NCBI GenBank assembly: GCA_040901765.1
Contig: JBBDYG010000013.1
Coordinates: 141,002-205,001, forward strand
Length of the DNA stretch: 64,000 bases
DNA from: JBBDYG01 sp040901765
GTDB taxonomy: Bacteria; Planctomycetota; Planctomycetia; Pirellulales; Lacipirellulaceae
Direction: 5' to 3'
The notes under the pieces are model-generated. The model was given only the letters and a program-made list of their open reading frames with translations. It searched no databases and was not told the origin of the DNA. Position 1 is the first letter of the stretch. Each line of letters opens with the position of its first letter. The position numbers were made by a program, and so were the translations under genes. Below, in pieces: positions 41,253 to 50,840 of this stretch.

Positions 41253-42581
41253 TTAATCCATCCGATCAACCGCTTCGGCCACCAACGTATGCGAGTTATG
41301 CATCCGCAGATCGTCCGCGAGGCGGGGATGGACGAAAATCCGAACGCGCTTCACGTAGTCGTCGAACTGCTCGCGCGCGAGCGTGCGGACAACGGGCGAG
41401 ACATCGCCCAGCCGGCGGTAGGTTTGTTCTTTCGCATAGTAAACGTCGATATTGAATTCGACTTCGAGCTTCACGGGCGGAGCATCGAACAAGATTTCGT
41501 GGGGCGCGACGACGCGAGAAAGCGCGGTGCTGGCGACCGACGCGAATTGCTCCGCACAGTGAACCAGCCAAGTATAGGGTCGCCGGGTAAGTCGGGCGTA
41601 CAGCGCCGGCTCCTCGAACAGGCTGTACTGAGCCAGGCGTTTGTAGAGCCGTCGCGACGATCCGAACAGTCCGTCGAGCAAGTCCCGGGCGGGTCCATCG
41701 CCGGCCGCGATGAACAGCGTGTCAATAAATGGCCGCTCGGTCATGCGGAAGAGACCGTCCATATCGAGCGCGTGGTGCAGCAGATAGAACGCCCGCTGAA
41801 GCATCGCTGTAGCCGACCGCACGGCGTGGTGCCAGTAGACTTCGCTAAACATCACGTAGCGGGCGAAGACCATCATCTCGGCGGCGGTCTTGCCTTTGTC
41901 GGTAATCGCCAGCCCGTCGCCGGCTTCGTTGAGGCAGAGGCTATGCACCAAACGAGCTTGATCGAAATTGCGACCGTAGGGCACGCCCGCATGGAGGCTG
42001 TCGCGCATGAGGTAATCGACCTTGTCGACGTCGATCGGTCCCGAGAGGAGCGAGTGGAGAATCCGCGTTTTTCGCTCGCGCGGTTTACTATTGAGCAAAG
42101 CGGCCACATCGCGGGGATTGATACCCCATTCCTCGCGCAGCACATCGGCGATTTCGCCTTCGAGCAGGAAGCTGTTGGCCAGCAACTCGTGATCGGGCAC
42201 CCGCTGCAAGCGGATGTCTTCAATCGGATGGCAAAAGGGCCAGTGGCCGATGTCGTGCAGCAGGGCCGCGACCAGAAACAACTCCGCGTCGGCTGGAGTA
42301 ATCACCGAAGCAAAACGCTCGTCGGACGCAAGCCGATCGAGGAACTCAATTGCCACGCGGTAGACGCCGAGCGAGTGTTCCTGCCGGGTGTGATTGGCCG
42401 CCGGGTAGACAAGGCTCACCAGTCCCAACTGGCTGATCTGCGCGAGCCGGCGGAACTCGGCGGTGTCGATAAGCTGCCGCACCCGCTGCGACAGCGGCAC
42501 GTCGATCCCCGGCGGCAACCGCACGAGGCCATTAGATGCGTGCAGGCTTGCGAGTTCGGGAATTTTGCGCAAGTCACTCAT
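41253..42581 (-). CDS. HD-domain phosphohydrolase (dGTPase-like/YdhJ type)
   Basis: This roughly 440-residue protein shows the HD-domain metal ligands: the first His in 'NHTRQEHSLGVYR', the HD pair in 'ALLHDIGHWPFCH' and the final Asp in 'GPIDVDKVDYLMRDSLHAG'. These proteins hydrolyse phosphate esters such as dNTPs; members this size with this motif order are HD-superfamily phosphohydrolases of unknown precise substrate. ATG 42581 ('SDLRKIPEL') is preferred over 42611, which extends toward the divergent sigma-factor gene. The two genes share a 64-base intergenic region. Confidence 0.8.
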   Translation of the reverse strand: MSDLRKIPELASLHASNGLVRLPPGIDVPLSQRVRQLIDTAEFRRLAQISQLGLVSLVYPAANHTRQEHSLGVYRVAIEFLDRLASDERFASVITPADAELFLVAALLHDIGHWPFCHPIEDIRLQRVPDHELLANSFLLEGEIADVLREEWGINPRDVAALLNSKPRERKTRILHSLLSGPIDVDKVDYLMRDSLHAGVPYGRNFDQARLVHSLCLNEAGDGLAITDKGKTAAEMMVFARYVMFSEVYWHHAVRSATAMLQRAFYLLHHALDMDGLFRMTERPFIDTLFIAAGDGPARDLLDGLFGSSRRLYKRLAQYSLFEEPALYARLTRRPYTWLVHCAEQFASVASTALSRVVAPHEILFDAPPVKLEVEFNIDVYYAKEQTYRRLGDVSPVVRTLAREQFDDYVKRVRIFVHPRLADDLRMHNSHTLVAEAVDRMD

Positions 42582-42645
42582 GTTGCTTGTTGCTCCTTCA
42601 GATTCGCCCATTGCAGTTTACCCCAAGCGGAAACAGAATCGAAGG

Positions 42646-43278
42646 ATGCCGGATGTCACCTACATTCTGTCGCGAATCGAACGAGGGGATCCTTCTGCGC
42701 CCGAGCAGCTACTTCTGTTGGTGTATCAGGAGCTTCGCAAATTGGCGTCTTTTAAGCTGGCTCAGGAGAAGCCGGGACAGACGCTGCAAGCGACTGCGCT
42801 GGTACATGAGGCGTACTTGCGATTAGTAGGTAACACCAGCCCGCCAGGAGCGGTTTCAGGCAGCGACGCGCACGAACGATCGCGAGAGGCATTCGGAAGC
42901 CATTGGAATTCTCGCGGCCACTTCTTCGCAGCCGCTGCCGAGGCGATGCGGCGCATCCTCGTCGATCACGCGCGAAAGAAACACGCGGAAAAGCGCGGCG
43001 GCCCTCGCCGGCGTATGTCGCTCACTGATGCCGTTGCTCCGGAATCGCTACCACCGCTGGAGCTTCTGGCATTGGATGAAGCTATTGACCGGCTAAGTCA
43101 GGAGCACCCGCAACACGCTGAGCTCGTTAAGTTGCGGTTTTTCGCGGGACTTACGATGGATGACGCTGCATCAAGTCTGGGGATTTCGCTCGCAACTGCG
43201 AAGCGTCACTGGGTATTCGCGCGCTCCTGGTTGTTTGGGCAGCTCGATGAGCAGGCCCGACCAGTCAAAAAATCTTGA
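42646..43278 (+). CDS. ECF-type RNA polymerase sigma factor (planctomycete Sig-70_X6-like)
   Basis: This 210-residue protein has a sigma region 2 ('EQLLLLVYQELRKLASFKLA') and region 4 ('HAELVKLRFFAGLTMDDAAS', 'ISLATAKRHWVFARSWL'), with a long Gly/Ser/basic linker. It starts at ATG 42646. Family members of this length in planctomycetes are almost always followed by a Hanks-type kinase, as here (next gene 100 bases downstream), and the kinase is thought to control the sigma factor. Targets are unknown. Confidence 0.9.
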   Translation: MPDVTYILSRIERGDPSAPEQLLLLVYQELRKLASFKLAQEKPGQTLQATALVHEAYLRLVGNTSPPGAVSGSDAHERSREAFGSHWNSRGHFFAAAAEAMRRILVDHARKKHAEKRGGPRRRMSLTDAVAPESLPPLELLALDEAIDRLSQEHPQHAELVKLRFFAGLTMDDAASSLGISLATAKRHWVFARSWLFGQLDEQARPVKKS

Positions 43279-43378
43279 TGTTTTTCTTTGAGCCATGAGC
43301 CGCTGCCCTGTCCGATTGCGCACTTAGGAATAGTCACCGGTTCAAAGTCTGCCAGACCCAGGCAAGTGGGATTCAACA

Positions 43379-46300
43379 ATGTCGGTCGAACTGTTTCGCT
43401 GCATGGAAACCATTCTCTGTGCTGCCGTGGAAATCTCCGATGTCGACGAGCGGGCAGCTTATCTGGACCGCGCCTGCGATGACGATGCGGTATTACGGCA
43501 GGAAGTCGAGCGGATGGTAGACAACCACTTCCGCGCAGGCCTTTTCCTTGAACGGCCGGACGGGGCCCCGATGGCAGTTGTTGATCCGCCGGTGTTCGAA
43601 CGTCCGGGTACGCTGATTGGGCGCTACAAACTGCTGGAGCAAATCGGCGAAGGTGGAATGGGCACCGTCTACATGGCCGAACAAATCGCCCCGGTCCGGC
43701 GGAAGGTGGCCCTCAAGATCATCAAGCCTGGCATGGACAGCCGCCAGATCATCGGCCGCTTCGAAGCGGAGCGCCAGGCGCTGGCCATGATGGACCATTC
43801 GAATATTGCCCGAGTGCTCGATGGCGGTGAGACCGACAGCGGCCGACCCTATTTCGTCATGGAGCTTGTCCGTGGCATGCCCATCACCGACTACTGCGAT
43901 CGCAAAAAATTGTCACTATCACGTCGCCTGGAGTGCTTTCTCGACGTGTGCCGCGCAATTCAGCACGCGCATTTGAAAGGAATTATTCACCGGGATCTCA
44001 AGCCAACGAACGTCATGGTCACGGAGTGCGACGGCAAGTCCGTGATCAAAGTCATCGACTTTGGGATTGCGAAGGCGATCGGACAAGAGCAACTCACCGA
44101 AAGGACGTTATTTACAGGCCTCACTCAGCTTATTGGAACGCCGGCCTATATGAGTCCTGAACAGGCAGCGTTAAGCGCCGTCGACGTCGATACGCGAAGC
44201 GATGTGTACTCGCTTGGAGTGCTGCTGTACGAAATCTTAACGGGCGCCCCTCTTTTCGAAAGCGATCACTTGCGCGACGCCGGCTACGACGGAATGCGCC
44301 GCATAATTCAGGAGCTTGATCCACTTCGGCCGAGTGCTCGGATCAGCACTCTCAAAGCAGATGCATTGACGAGCCTGTCGGAGAATCGACAGGTCGAACC
44401 GGAATTGATGCGACGGCAGATGAAACGAGACCTCGATTGGATCGTCATGAAGGCGCTCGAAAAGGATCGGGGGCGGCGATTTCAATCGGCAACTGCGTTG
44501 ATCGAGGACATTGAAGCTTTCTTGCGTAATGATCCCGTGACCGCTCGTCCCCCGACGAGAAGGCATCTTCTCGCCAAGTTTGCACGTCGGCACAAATTGG
44601 TTCTAGCCGCGACTTGCGCTGTGATTGTAACGCTGGTTGGCGGCATATCGGTCAGCCTGTGGCAAGCGAACCGCGCTTTCCGTGCGCAGCGCACGGCAGA
44701 TAGCAGTTTGATCAAGGAGAAACAGGCCCGAGCGGCCGTTGTCACTCGCGAAGCAAGTTTACGGAGAGAACTCTACGCGGGCGATATGGCCGATGCCTGG
44801 CAAGCTTGGAACGACGGGGAAATTGACCGTGCGAAGGCGGTCCTCGATCGATATCGGCCGACGCCAGGTCAAAGCGATTTGCGAGAGTTTTCTCGGCATT
44901 TTTTAAGCCGTCACTGCAGTTACACGCCTACCGCGCTCGGAACCCACGACGCCCCCATTCTGACCGCGAGCCTAGCTCCGGATGGTCGCCTACTAGCGAG
45001 TGGAGATCGCGACGGGAACGTTACGGTTTGGGACATCAAGATGCGTCGAAAGGTAGCTAGTTGGAACTACTCCGATAAGGAAGTCACGACGACGGCTTTT
45101 TCGCCCGATGGCAGCATCCTCGCCACCGCGGGGCAAGATGCAACCATTAGGCTTTGGAACGTGAATGACTGGACCGAGATGGCTTGCCTGCGAGGGCACG
45201 AAAGTACCGTTTGTGCGGTGAGCTGGTCCTCCAACGGCGATCGTCTAGCATCGGGCGCGCGTGACAATTCGATACGCATTTGGAATGTCGCTTCTCAACG
45301 GGAGGAGACGCGCTCGCCCGATAATGGGGATGTGGTTCGCTCTGTTGTGTGGTTCCCCGACAATATGCGAGTGGCTGCGGCAGTGGGGAAGGCCGTGCTA
45401 ACATGGCGCGTGGAGAACTGGACGTCCGAGGGCGAACTGGCCGTCCATGAAAAAGGCGTCTTGAGTCTGGCAGTCAGTCCCGATGGCCGGTATTTGGCCT
45501 CGAGCGGGTACGGCGGCGACGTTCTGGTTTCCGACCTCGATGCCGGCGAAGTGATGATGCGTGCCACGGCAATGTCGGCGGTGTGGGCATTGTCGTTTTC
45601 CCCCGATGGTCGGTTTTTGCTCGGGGGAACGGAAACCGGCGGCCCGAGCATTTGGCAAGTGCGCGCGGCTGAAAATCGATTGGAACCGATTCGCACCGGC
45701 ATGGAACGTAGCGAGACCCAGCGCGCCGCACTGCTCGATCCGACCAGTACAACGCTCGTGACGGTCTCGGAAGGTGATCGCCAGATCCGCCTGTGGGATG
45801 CCAGCGAGATCTTCGGTTACTCGTTTGTGTCCTTTCCCGAAGACTGCCTGGCTGTCGCCTATGAAAAAGACTGGGCGATTTGCGCCGCATCGGATGGGAC
45901 CGTCATCCTCCGCCAATTGTCGGGTGGCCAGGCACTCGCCGAACTCCGTGGCCACAAGGCGCCGGCGGCGGAAGCCGCGTTATCATCGACCCGCGGCTCG
46001 CTTGCGACGCTCGCCGACGACGGCCATGTGCTGCTGTGGGATCTGGACTCGTTTCAATTGCGCCACCGATTGAGTTTGGGTCGTTCGGCAGAAGGAGATT
46101 CGGTCCGACTGGCGTTCTCGCCGGACGAAAGTAGATTGGGGGCCGGAAGCTATGTAGCCGGTATCCGAATTTGGAGTGTTGCCCAAGGCGATCTGGTGCG
46201 CGATCTGCACACCGACGCCGCGGGCGGGACTCCGCTCGCCTTCGCTCCGAATAACCGAATGTTTGCCACGACGGTGCGTGGAGGCGGAGGAACGGTGTGG

Positions 46301-46714
46301 AATGCTGAGACCGGGGCCAAAATGGGTTCGTTCGGGCCCGGACTAAGGATGTGGGATATTTGCTTTGCTCCCAATAATTCACAACTCTACGCGGCTGCAG
46401 GTATCGATGGCGCCATCGGATGGGAGATCCCTTCCGGGCGAGAAATATTCCGGCTGTCGAGGCACCGCGGACCATTGAGTCATGTGGCAGTTTCGCCCGA
46501 TGGCCAAACGCTGGCCACGCTCGCCTATGACAATTCGGTCAGACTCTGGCATATCCCCACAGGACGCGCGCTCTTTACGCTTTTACAGCACACTGGGCGC
46601 TTGGACTGGCTCCAGTTCACCTCGCCCACGCAGCTCCTGGTGGGCGCCCGTTTAACGGACGGGGCGCCAACAGGAGTCTTCGTTTTCGACGCCGGCATAC
46701 CGGTCGCCTTTTAA
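43379..46714 (+). CDS. Ser/Thr protein kinase with C-terminal WD40 repeats
   Basis: This 1111-residue membrane protein has a short N-terminal helix segment, a kinase domain at about residues 82-360 with 'IGEGGMGTVYMA', Lys113, 'HRDLKPTN' (Asp206) and DFG at 227-229, a membrane segment around residues 400-425 ('LVLAATCAVIVTLVGG'), then a long region of WD40 repeats from about 520 ('SPDGSILATAGQDATIRLWN', 'SGDRDGNVTVWD'). The propeller probably lies outside the membrane and may sense or bind partners. It directly follows an ECF sigma factor, a conserved planctomycete pairing. All kinase residues look intact. Confidence 0.93.
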   Translation: MSVELFRCMETILCAAVEISDVDERAAYLDRACDDDAVLRQEVERMVDNHFRAGLFLERPDGAPMAVVDPPVFERPGTLIGRYKLLEQIGEGGMGTVYMAEQIAPVRRKVALKIIKPGMDSRQIIGRFEAERQALAMMDHSNIARVLDGGETDSGRPYFVMELVRGMPITDYCDRKKLSLSRRLECFLDVCRAIQHAHLKGIIHRDLKPTNVMVTECDGKSVIKVIDFGIAKAIGQEQLTERTLFTGLTQLIGTPAYMSPEQAALSAVDVDTRSDVYSLGVLLYEILTGAPLFESDHLRDAGYDGMRRIIQELDPLRPSARISTLKADALTSLSENRQVEPELMRRQMKRDLDWIVMKALEKDRGRRFQSATALIEDIEAFLRNDPVTARPPTRRHLLAKFARRHKLVLAATCAVIVTLVGGISVSLWQANRAFRAQRTADSSLIKEKQARAAVVTREASLRRELYAGDMADAWQAWNDGEIDRAKAVLDRYRPTPGQSDLREFSRHFLSRHCSYTPTALGTHDAPILTASLAPDGRLLASGDRDGNVTVWDIKMRRKVASWNYSDKEVTTTAFSPDGSILATAGQDATIRLWNVNDWTEMACLRGHESTVCAVSWSSNGDRLASGARDNSIRIWNVASQREETRSPDNGDVVRSVVWFPDNMRVAAAVGKAVLTWRVENWTSEGELAVHEKGVLSLAVSPDGRYLASSGYGGDVLVSDLDAGEVMMRATAMSAVWALSFSPDGRFLLGGTETGGPSIWQVRAAENRLEPIRTGMERSETQRAALLDPTSTTLVTVSEGDRQIRLWDASEIFGYSFVSFPEDCLAVAYEKDWAICAASDGTVILRQLSGGQALAELRGHKAPAAEAALSSTRGSLATLADDGHVLLWDLDSFQLRHRLSLGRSAEGDSVRLAFSPDESRLGAGSYVAGIRIWSVAQGDLVRDLHTDAAGGTPLAFAPNNRMFATTVRGGGGTVWNAETGAKMGSFGPGLRMWDICFAPNNSQLYAAAGIDGAIGWEIPSGREIFRLSRHRGPLSHVAVSPDGQTLATLAYDNSVRLWHIPTGRALFTLLQHTGRLDWLQFTSPTQLLVGARLTDGAPTGVFVFDAGIPVAF

Positions 46715-46881
46715 GCCGCCGCTTCGATCCAGACTGATGTAAGCGATCGAAGCCCTTGCGATGGAAGAAGTGCCTTTGCAGTCGAGAAGGCACTTCGCCA
46801 ACCCGGCCTACGGCCACGCCTACAGTCCGACCGGACCAAAGGGCGACTGTAGTCCCATGCAATGTGCATCAATATGGCACA

Positions 46882-47196
46882 CTCCGAAAAAATCGAGATT
46901 TCGCCTTCGATTTCCTGAGCCGTTGTGGCGTTCGATGACGCACTGTTTGTGACAGTCCTGCAAGAAAGCAAATGCTGCCCCAGACCCGATAAGCTAATAC
47001 GAGTCGGACTTTATGCCGCTAAGTACCATCGCGAGATGCCGTTAGGAACCCAGCAGTGTCTGCAGGGTGGTAAATTGAAGCAGCCTTCTGGATTCCACAC
47101 CATTGCTTGGCCCAGGGCTGCCGGAGAAAAAGCGGAATTTTTGGAGATTCTCTGAGCCGTTTTGACCTTCGATTACGCACTGTTGATAACGGCCCT
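46882..47196. repeat. Imperfect direct repeat of about 76 bases, 240 bases apart
   Basis: Copy one at 46882-46959 and copy two at 47121-47196 share most positions from 'CTGAGCCGTT' through 'TTCGAT' and 'ACGCACTGTT' to the end. Copy two ends 40 bases before the start of the PEP-CTERM gene, and its similarity covers the likely promoter. The pair could be a duplicated promoter region or a regulatory site. Confidence 0.6.
47162..47190 (+). promoter_or_regulatory. Possible sigma-70 promoter of the large PEP-CTERM gene
   Basis: TTGACC at 47162-47167 and GATAAC at 47185-47190 are separated by 17 bases, close to the TTGACA/TATAAT consensus (five and four of six). Transcription from here would start about 35-40 bases before the ATG at 47237. 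The call rests only on the sequence. Confidence 0.4.
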
Positions 47197-47236
47197 AAAC
47201 CGCTACTAAGAATCCTTTCCCCGAAAGGTAGTTCGA

Positions 47237-48856
47237 ATGTCACCGGGAAAATTCAACTTAGCCCCAGTCCGCAAGTTAGCGACGACAGTCCTGCTCAAAA
47301 GGCACTACTGCGTATTGCTATCGCTGTTAATGGCATCAAACGCCCAGGCTATAGTCGTCGATTGGCTGAACGTGGACGCGTCAGTACGACTATCTAATCA
47401 AATTAACTACATTGGACATGGAGCCTTATTAGACGAGCACGATCCAGGCTTTCGGGCCAGGCTAAACACCTACGCACTCTTCGGCCCAGTCTTCCCTGAT
47501 GGTGAGTTGCTCACAGCACAATCCCTCGGAATTTGGGGCGGATATTCGAGTAGCAGTGCGAATATCCGTTACAAGGTGTGGGCCGATGGAAGCGGCACTG
47601 CGATGTTCGGAAACTCATCGTATGCCCGTAGTACTTGGATTCCTCATCCCGTGCTACATGATCCATACAGAGGAGAACGGACCCGAGTGATTGCTTCTCA
47701 CAACGCCCCGGATAATTCGGGTTTTGGCTCATCGCTATTAATCGACTTCACCGTTCCAGAAATAACGATCTTGGAATTCTACACTGGCGCGTATGCTAAG
47801 CCGCCCCAAGGCGACACAATATCTGACGATCCTCTTTGGTATGACCCTGATAACTCTGCTGGAGCTGGCAGTTGGGAGGACGATCCCGAATTGGGGGTGA
47901 TTGTAATTAGAAAAGTTGCAGCGATCCCTGCTGAGTGGACGGGCGACGGCTACCGGCTTTATCCAGGACAGGTTTACACATTCCGAATGCATAATCTCGT
48001 CACCTTTGCCCATGCTAAGTCATTGACTGGCAGTAAAGTCTTTGACGCCTTTGTTGGGGGCTCAGTATCTTGGAGATTTTCCGGCGGAGAATTTCCTGGC
48101 AAAACGCCAGATAAGCCGTTCGTCGCCCATTTGTCTGAGATCGTCGACATTGACGATCAACCGCCTCCCGCAACCGATCCGGATACCATCGCCGGAGTCA
48201 ATCTCACCTTCCCGGTCCGTGAAGAGATTGGCCACACCGGAAACGTATTTGTCGGCCTCTCGACGAAGGTGAACGGAGGGCCATCCGTCGGGGCATTGAT
48301 TACTGGTTATGAGATTGACAGCGAGCACTCGCCGCTCACGTCGTTCGTCGTGCCGGATTTGCCGCTGGGTGCTGAAGACCTCACGATCGACACAGGCGCC
48401 GGCCCGCAAAGCGTCGTTGCCGGACAAACGATCGACTTCGGCGCCGAGGGCCTGGAGTCGTTTAAACTCGCCGGCTTCGACCCGATGCAGGCCAGCGCCG
48501 AGCCGGACGCCTTCGTGATGGGTCTGCAATTCGCCGAGGAGGGCCTCGCTTCGCTCACCGCGATTCCAACGCTCTACATTCCGCCGGGAGACTACAACGA
48601 AAACGGTCTCGTCGACGCCGCCGACTACACGATCTGGCGCGACGACGCGACGCGCACACCCGAGGGCTACGACCTGTGGCGGAGCAAGTTCGGCCCACCT
48701 GGCCTGGTCAGCGGCGCAGGACAGGCAGTGCCGGAGCCGCGGGCAGTGGCGCTGCTCGCTCTCTGTGCTAGTGGAATACTATGGCTGTCGCGACGAAGGG
48801 TAGCCCGAAGCCGAGCACAGCGCTGCAGGCTCGACCGGCGCCGCACCAGTCGTTGA
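47237..48856 (+). CDS. Large PEP-CTERM surface protein with dockerin-like motif
   Basis: This 539-residue protein has a signal peptide (about 1-38), a body of unknown function (about 40-440), a dockerin-like motif 'GDYNENGLVDAADYTIWRD', and a PEP-CTERM tail ('AVPEPRAVALLALCASGILW') followed by an Arg-rich end ('RRRVARSRAQRCRLDRRR'). The first two-thirds are visibly richer in A and T and use different codons from the last third, which looks like the rest of the genome. The tail is longer than the standard short basic ending. Confidence 0.75.
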   Translation: MSPGKFNLAPVRKLATTVLLKRHYCVLLSLLMASNAQAIVVDWLNVDASVRLSNQINYIGHGALLDEHDPGFRARLNTYALFGPVFPDGELLTAQSLGIWGGYSSSSANIRYKVWADGSGTAMFGNSSYARSTWIPHPVLHDPYRGERTRVIASHNAPDNSGFGSSLLIDFTVPEITILEFYTGAYAKPPQGDTISDDPLWYDPDNSAGAGSWEDDPELGVIVIRKVAAIPAEWTGDGYRLYPGQVYTFRMHNLVTFAHAKSLTGSKVFDAFVGGSVSWRFSGGEFPGKTPDKPFVAHLSEIVDIDDQPPPATDPDTIAGVNLTFPVREEIGHTGNVFVGLSTKVNGGPSVGALITGYEIDSEHSPLTSFVVPDLPLGAEDLTIDTGAGPQSVVAGQTIDFGAEGLESFKLAGFDPMQASAEPDAFVMGLQFAEEGLASLTAIPTLYIPPGDYNENGLVDAADYTIWRDDATRTPEGYDLWRSKFGPPGLVSGAGQAVPEPRAVALLALCASGILWLSRRRVARSRAQRCRLDRRRTSR

Positions 48857-48892
48857 CTTCGATCGGGCCGCCAAAGGCCGCAGCGGCCGGCA

Positions 48893-49588
48893 TTACGAAG
48901 TCACCAACCCCGGCAGCGCGTCCAGACCCAATATCAGCCGCAGCAGCACGGTCAGCGCGAGGTACATCGCAAAATGGAAAAACCCGTTGAGCGGTTCCAG
49001 GTCGAGCGATACGTAGGCGGCAAACGTACCGATGCCCAATGGGATGGCGCTGCACACCAGCAACTGCCACGTTTCCATACCGCCGGTGGCGTAGTCGGGC
49101 GCAATTCGTCCCGCGATGAACCAGTAGACCAGCCACGTCAGGGCATATACCAAGCCACATGCCGTTGCCCGTAGCCACAATTCTCTGCCGCGATAGGGCT
49201 CTAATTCGGAATCACGGAGGAACGAGTAGCCACCCCAGGCGACGAGTGGCCCCAGCAGAATGGCACCCGCAATAATCACCGGAGTCAGATCTTCTGCCGA
49301 CTTTCCGCGCATCAAAAATGCCACAAGCAGAGTCGCCAGCACGATGACCGCGACGGCCGTCGCGATGATCGGTTGAAACTTGGTGTCTTTCGTTTTTTCG
49401 GTCTTAAGGACCGGCCGGCCCTTGGCGTCTTTCGGCCCTTCGACCGGGGCGTGAATGACGACCTGTTCGTCCGCCTTGGGAACGTTGATCAGCGTCTTGC
49501 ACTTGGGGCACGGGCCTTGCTTCCCCGCGAACTGGTCCCCCACGGAGAACCGCTTGAGACATCCAGGGCATGTTACTGGAATTGGCAT
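48893..49588 (-). CDS. Zinc-ribbon membrane protein
   Basis: This 231-residue protein begins with a zinc ribbon (two Cys pairs in 'VTCPGCLKRFSV' and 'GPCPKCKTLINVP', residues 7-35), a charged linker and about five membrane helices from residue 70 on. Zinc-ribbon headed membrane proteins of this sort are common in planctomycetes, but their role is unknown. It ends 37 bases from the convergent PEP-CTERM gene. Confidence 0.7.
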   Translation of the reverse strand: MPIPVTCPGCLKRFSVGDQFAGKQGPCPKCKTLINVPKADEQVVIHAPVEGPKDAKGRPVLKTEKTKDTKFQPIIATAVAVIVLATLLVAFLMRGKSAEDLTPVIIAGAILLGPLVAWGGYSFLRDSELEPYRGRELWLRATACGLVYALTWLVYWFIAGRIAPDYATGGMETWQLLVCSAIPLGIGTFAAYVSLDLEPLNGFFHFAMYLALTVLLRLILGLDALPGLVTS

Positions 49589-49607
49589 GGCAGGCGTGAA
49601 TGGGGCT

Positions 49608-49716
49608 GGGTGGCTGGGGTCGTAGGCGCCAGCCGAAGCCCCCAGCGGAATCGCGAAAAGACTTCAACTCGGAGCTCGCTGGGGGCTACGCCTGCTGGCT
49701 CCGACCCCAGCCACCC
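49608..49716. repeat. Inverted repeat element with long GC-rich arms
   Basis: Left arm 49608-49648 and right arm 49678-49716 are near-complementary over about 40 bases around a 29-base spacer. The right arm matches 10438-10476 at 38 of 39 bases. The element lies between the zinc-ribbon protein gene and the ACT-domain gene, both on the minus strand, and would form a strong hairpin in RNA or DNA. Confidence 0.85.
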
Positions 49717-49717
49717 A

Positions 49718-50215
49718 TTATTCGAAATGCTTAAGCTCGTCTTCGGTAATCGTGTGGAAGCCCTTCTCATTGAGGGTTTCCATTGCCATTTCGATGTTGT
49801 CGACCATCAACGCGACGGCCGGCCGGCCGGTCGGCCGCACGAGGAGCGGATAAACTTGCGAGATGTTTACTTCGGCCGCCAGCAGCGCGGTGCAAATCTG
49901 CAATAGCGGCTGCTGCCCGGCGGGCAACTCGACGCCGATCAAATCGGACTCGACGATCGCCAGCCCGGCACGCTCCAGAATTTCGCGGCCAGCCTCGGGG
50001 TCGCTCACCAAGAACCGAACCAGCGCACACTCGGTGGAATCGGAAATGGTGAGGGCCATGATGCGAACGTTGCTGCCCTCGAACCGGCGGACCACCTCCA
50101 TCAGTTGGCCGACGCGGTTTTCGAGGAAAACCGTGAACTGCCGGATCGCGGGGTAGTCACGGCCGCGCATCGTGCCGAATTCGGTCGTCGCTCCTCCACT
50201 TTCACCAATGCTCAT
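49718..50215 (-). CDS. Protein with tandem ACT domains
   Basis: From ATG 50215 the protein has 165 residues comprising two ACT-like ligand domains: 'IRQFTVFLENRVGQLMEVVR' with 'VRIMALTISDS' (first) and 'LLQICTALLAAEVNISQVYP' with 'RPAVALMVDN' (second). ACT domains bind small molecules such as amino acids and regulate enzymes, for example acetolactate synthase small subunits. No ilvB-like gene is adjacent, so the regulated partner is unknown. A start at 50170 ('RGRDYPAIRQF') is also possible. Confidence 0.75.
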   Translation of the reverse strand: MSIGESGGATTEFGTMRGRDYPAIRQFTVFLENRVGQLMEVVRRFEGSNVRIMALTISDSTECALVRFLVSDPEAGREILERAGLAIVESDLIGVELPAGQQPLLQICTALLAAEVNISQVYPLLVRPTGRPAVALMVDNIEMAMETLNEKGFHTITEDELKHFE

Positions 50216-50420
50216 GATGGCCCTGCCCGCGCGTGTCGATTCCAAGGTGTTGACGGTCAGCGGCCACGCCGCTGATGACCGTAACTATAGGCTGCGTCGT
50301 TGGTTATTGCAACACGTTCTGGCTCGGAGGCCCCATTGGACCCGCAGTGCTACAGCGATAGGATGCGTCTTCCGCGCTAGTTCCTCTGGCCGACTGCCGA
50401 CAGCCGATAGCCTTCCTGCC

Positions 50421-50813
50421 ATGCCCCTCCTTGAGCACCAGTTCGACGTTCAAGTGCGTTACTACGAAACGGACGCCCAGGGCTTTGTCCACCACGCGAA
50501 CTATTTCAAATATCTCGAACTGGCGCGGGTCGAGCAGCTTCGGGCGATGGGGCACGACTACGCCGATTTGGAGCGGCAGGGCGTCATGCTGGTGGTGAGC
50601 AAGATCGGCTGCCGATTCCACCGCCCTAGCCGATTTGGCGACACGCTGCGGATTCACATTCGCACGACCCGCGCACGTGGGGCGCGGATCGATCACGTGT
50701 ATCAGGTTTTTCGGGGGAACGAACTGTTGGCCGAGGCCGAGAGTACGATTGCGTGTATCGACCGCCACGGGCAAGTTCAGAGGTTGCCCGATTATCTATG
50801 CGCTGGCGAATAA
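50421..50813 (+). CDS. Acyl-CoA thioesterase, 4-hydroxybenzoyl-CoA/YbgC type
   Basis: This 130-residue hotdog-fold enzyme carries the catalytic motif 'YYETDAQGFVHHANY' with Asp18. YbgC-type thioesterases hydrolyse short-chain or hydroxyl acyl-CoAs in the cytoplasm; the substrate is not clear here. ATG 50421 gives the family N-terminus; an earlier frame adds residues unlike any thioesterase. The gene is convergent with the AGCS symporter gene. Confidence 0.85.
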   Translation: MPLLEHQFDVQVRYYETDAQGFVHHANYFKYLELARVEQLRAMGHDYADLERQGVMLVVSKIGCRFHRPSRFGDTLRIHIRTTRARGARIDHVYQVFRGNELLAEAESTIACIDRHGQVQRLPDYLCAGE

Positions 50814-50840
50814 GTTTTCATCGCGGGCTTGCGCGCTCCG

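Larger units (their letters stand above)
46715..47236. other. Intergenic region with an imperfect direct repeat
   Basis: No gene is seen. It contains two related copies of a roughly 76-base block at about 46882-46959 and 47121-47196 (separate entry) and a possible promoter at 47162-47190. The rest shows no feature I can support. Confidence 0.55.

Noticed and set aside
41289..42755. A 488-codon plus-strand frame opposite the HD phosphohydrolase gene
   Set aside because: The HD gene shows all metal-binding motifs on the other strand; this frame has none and ends inside the sigma-factor gene in another frame.
49608..49716. Insertion sequence ends
   Set aside because: The arms enclose only 29 bases with no transposase and no visible target duplication, so it is a palindromic repeat rather than an IS.
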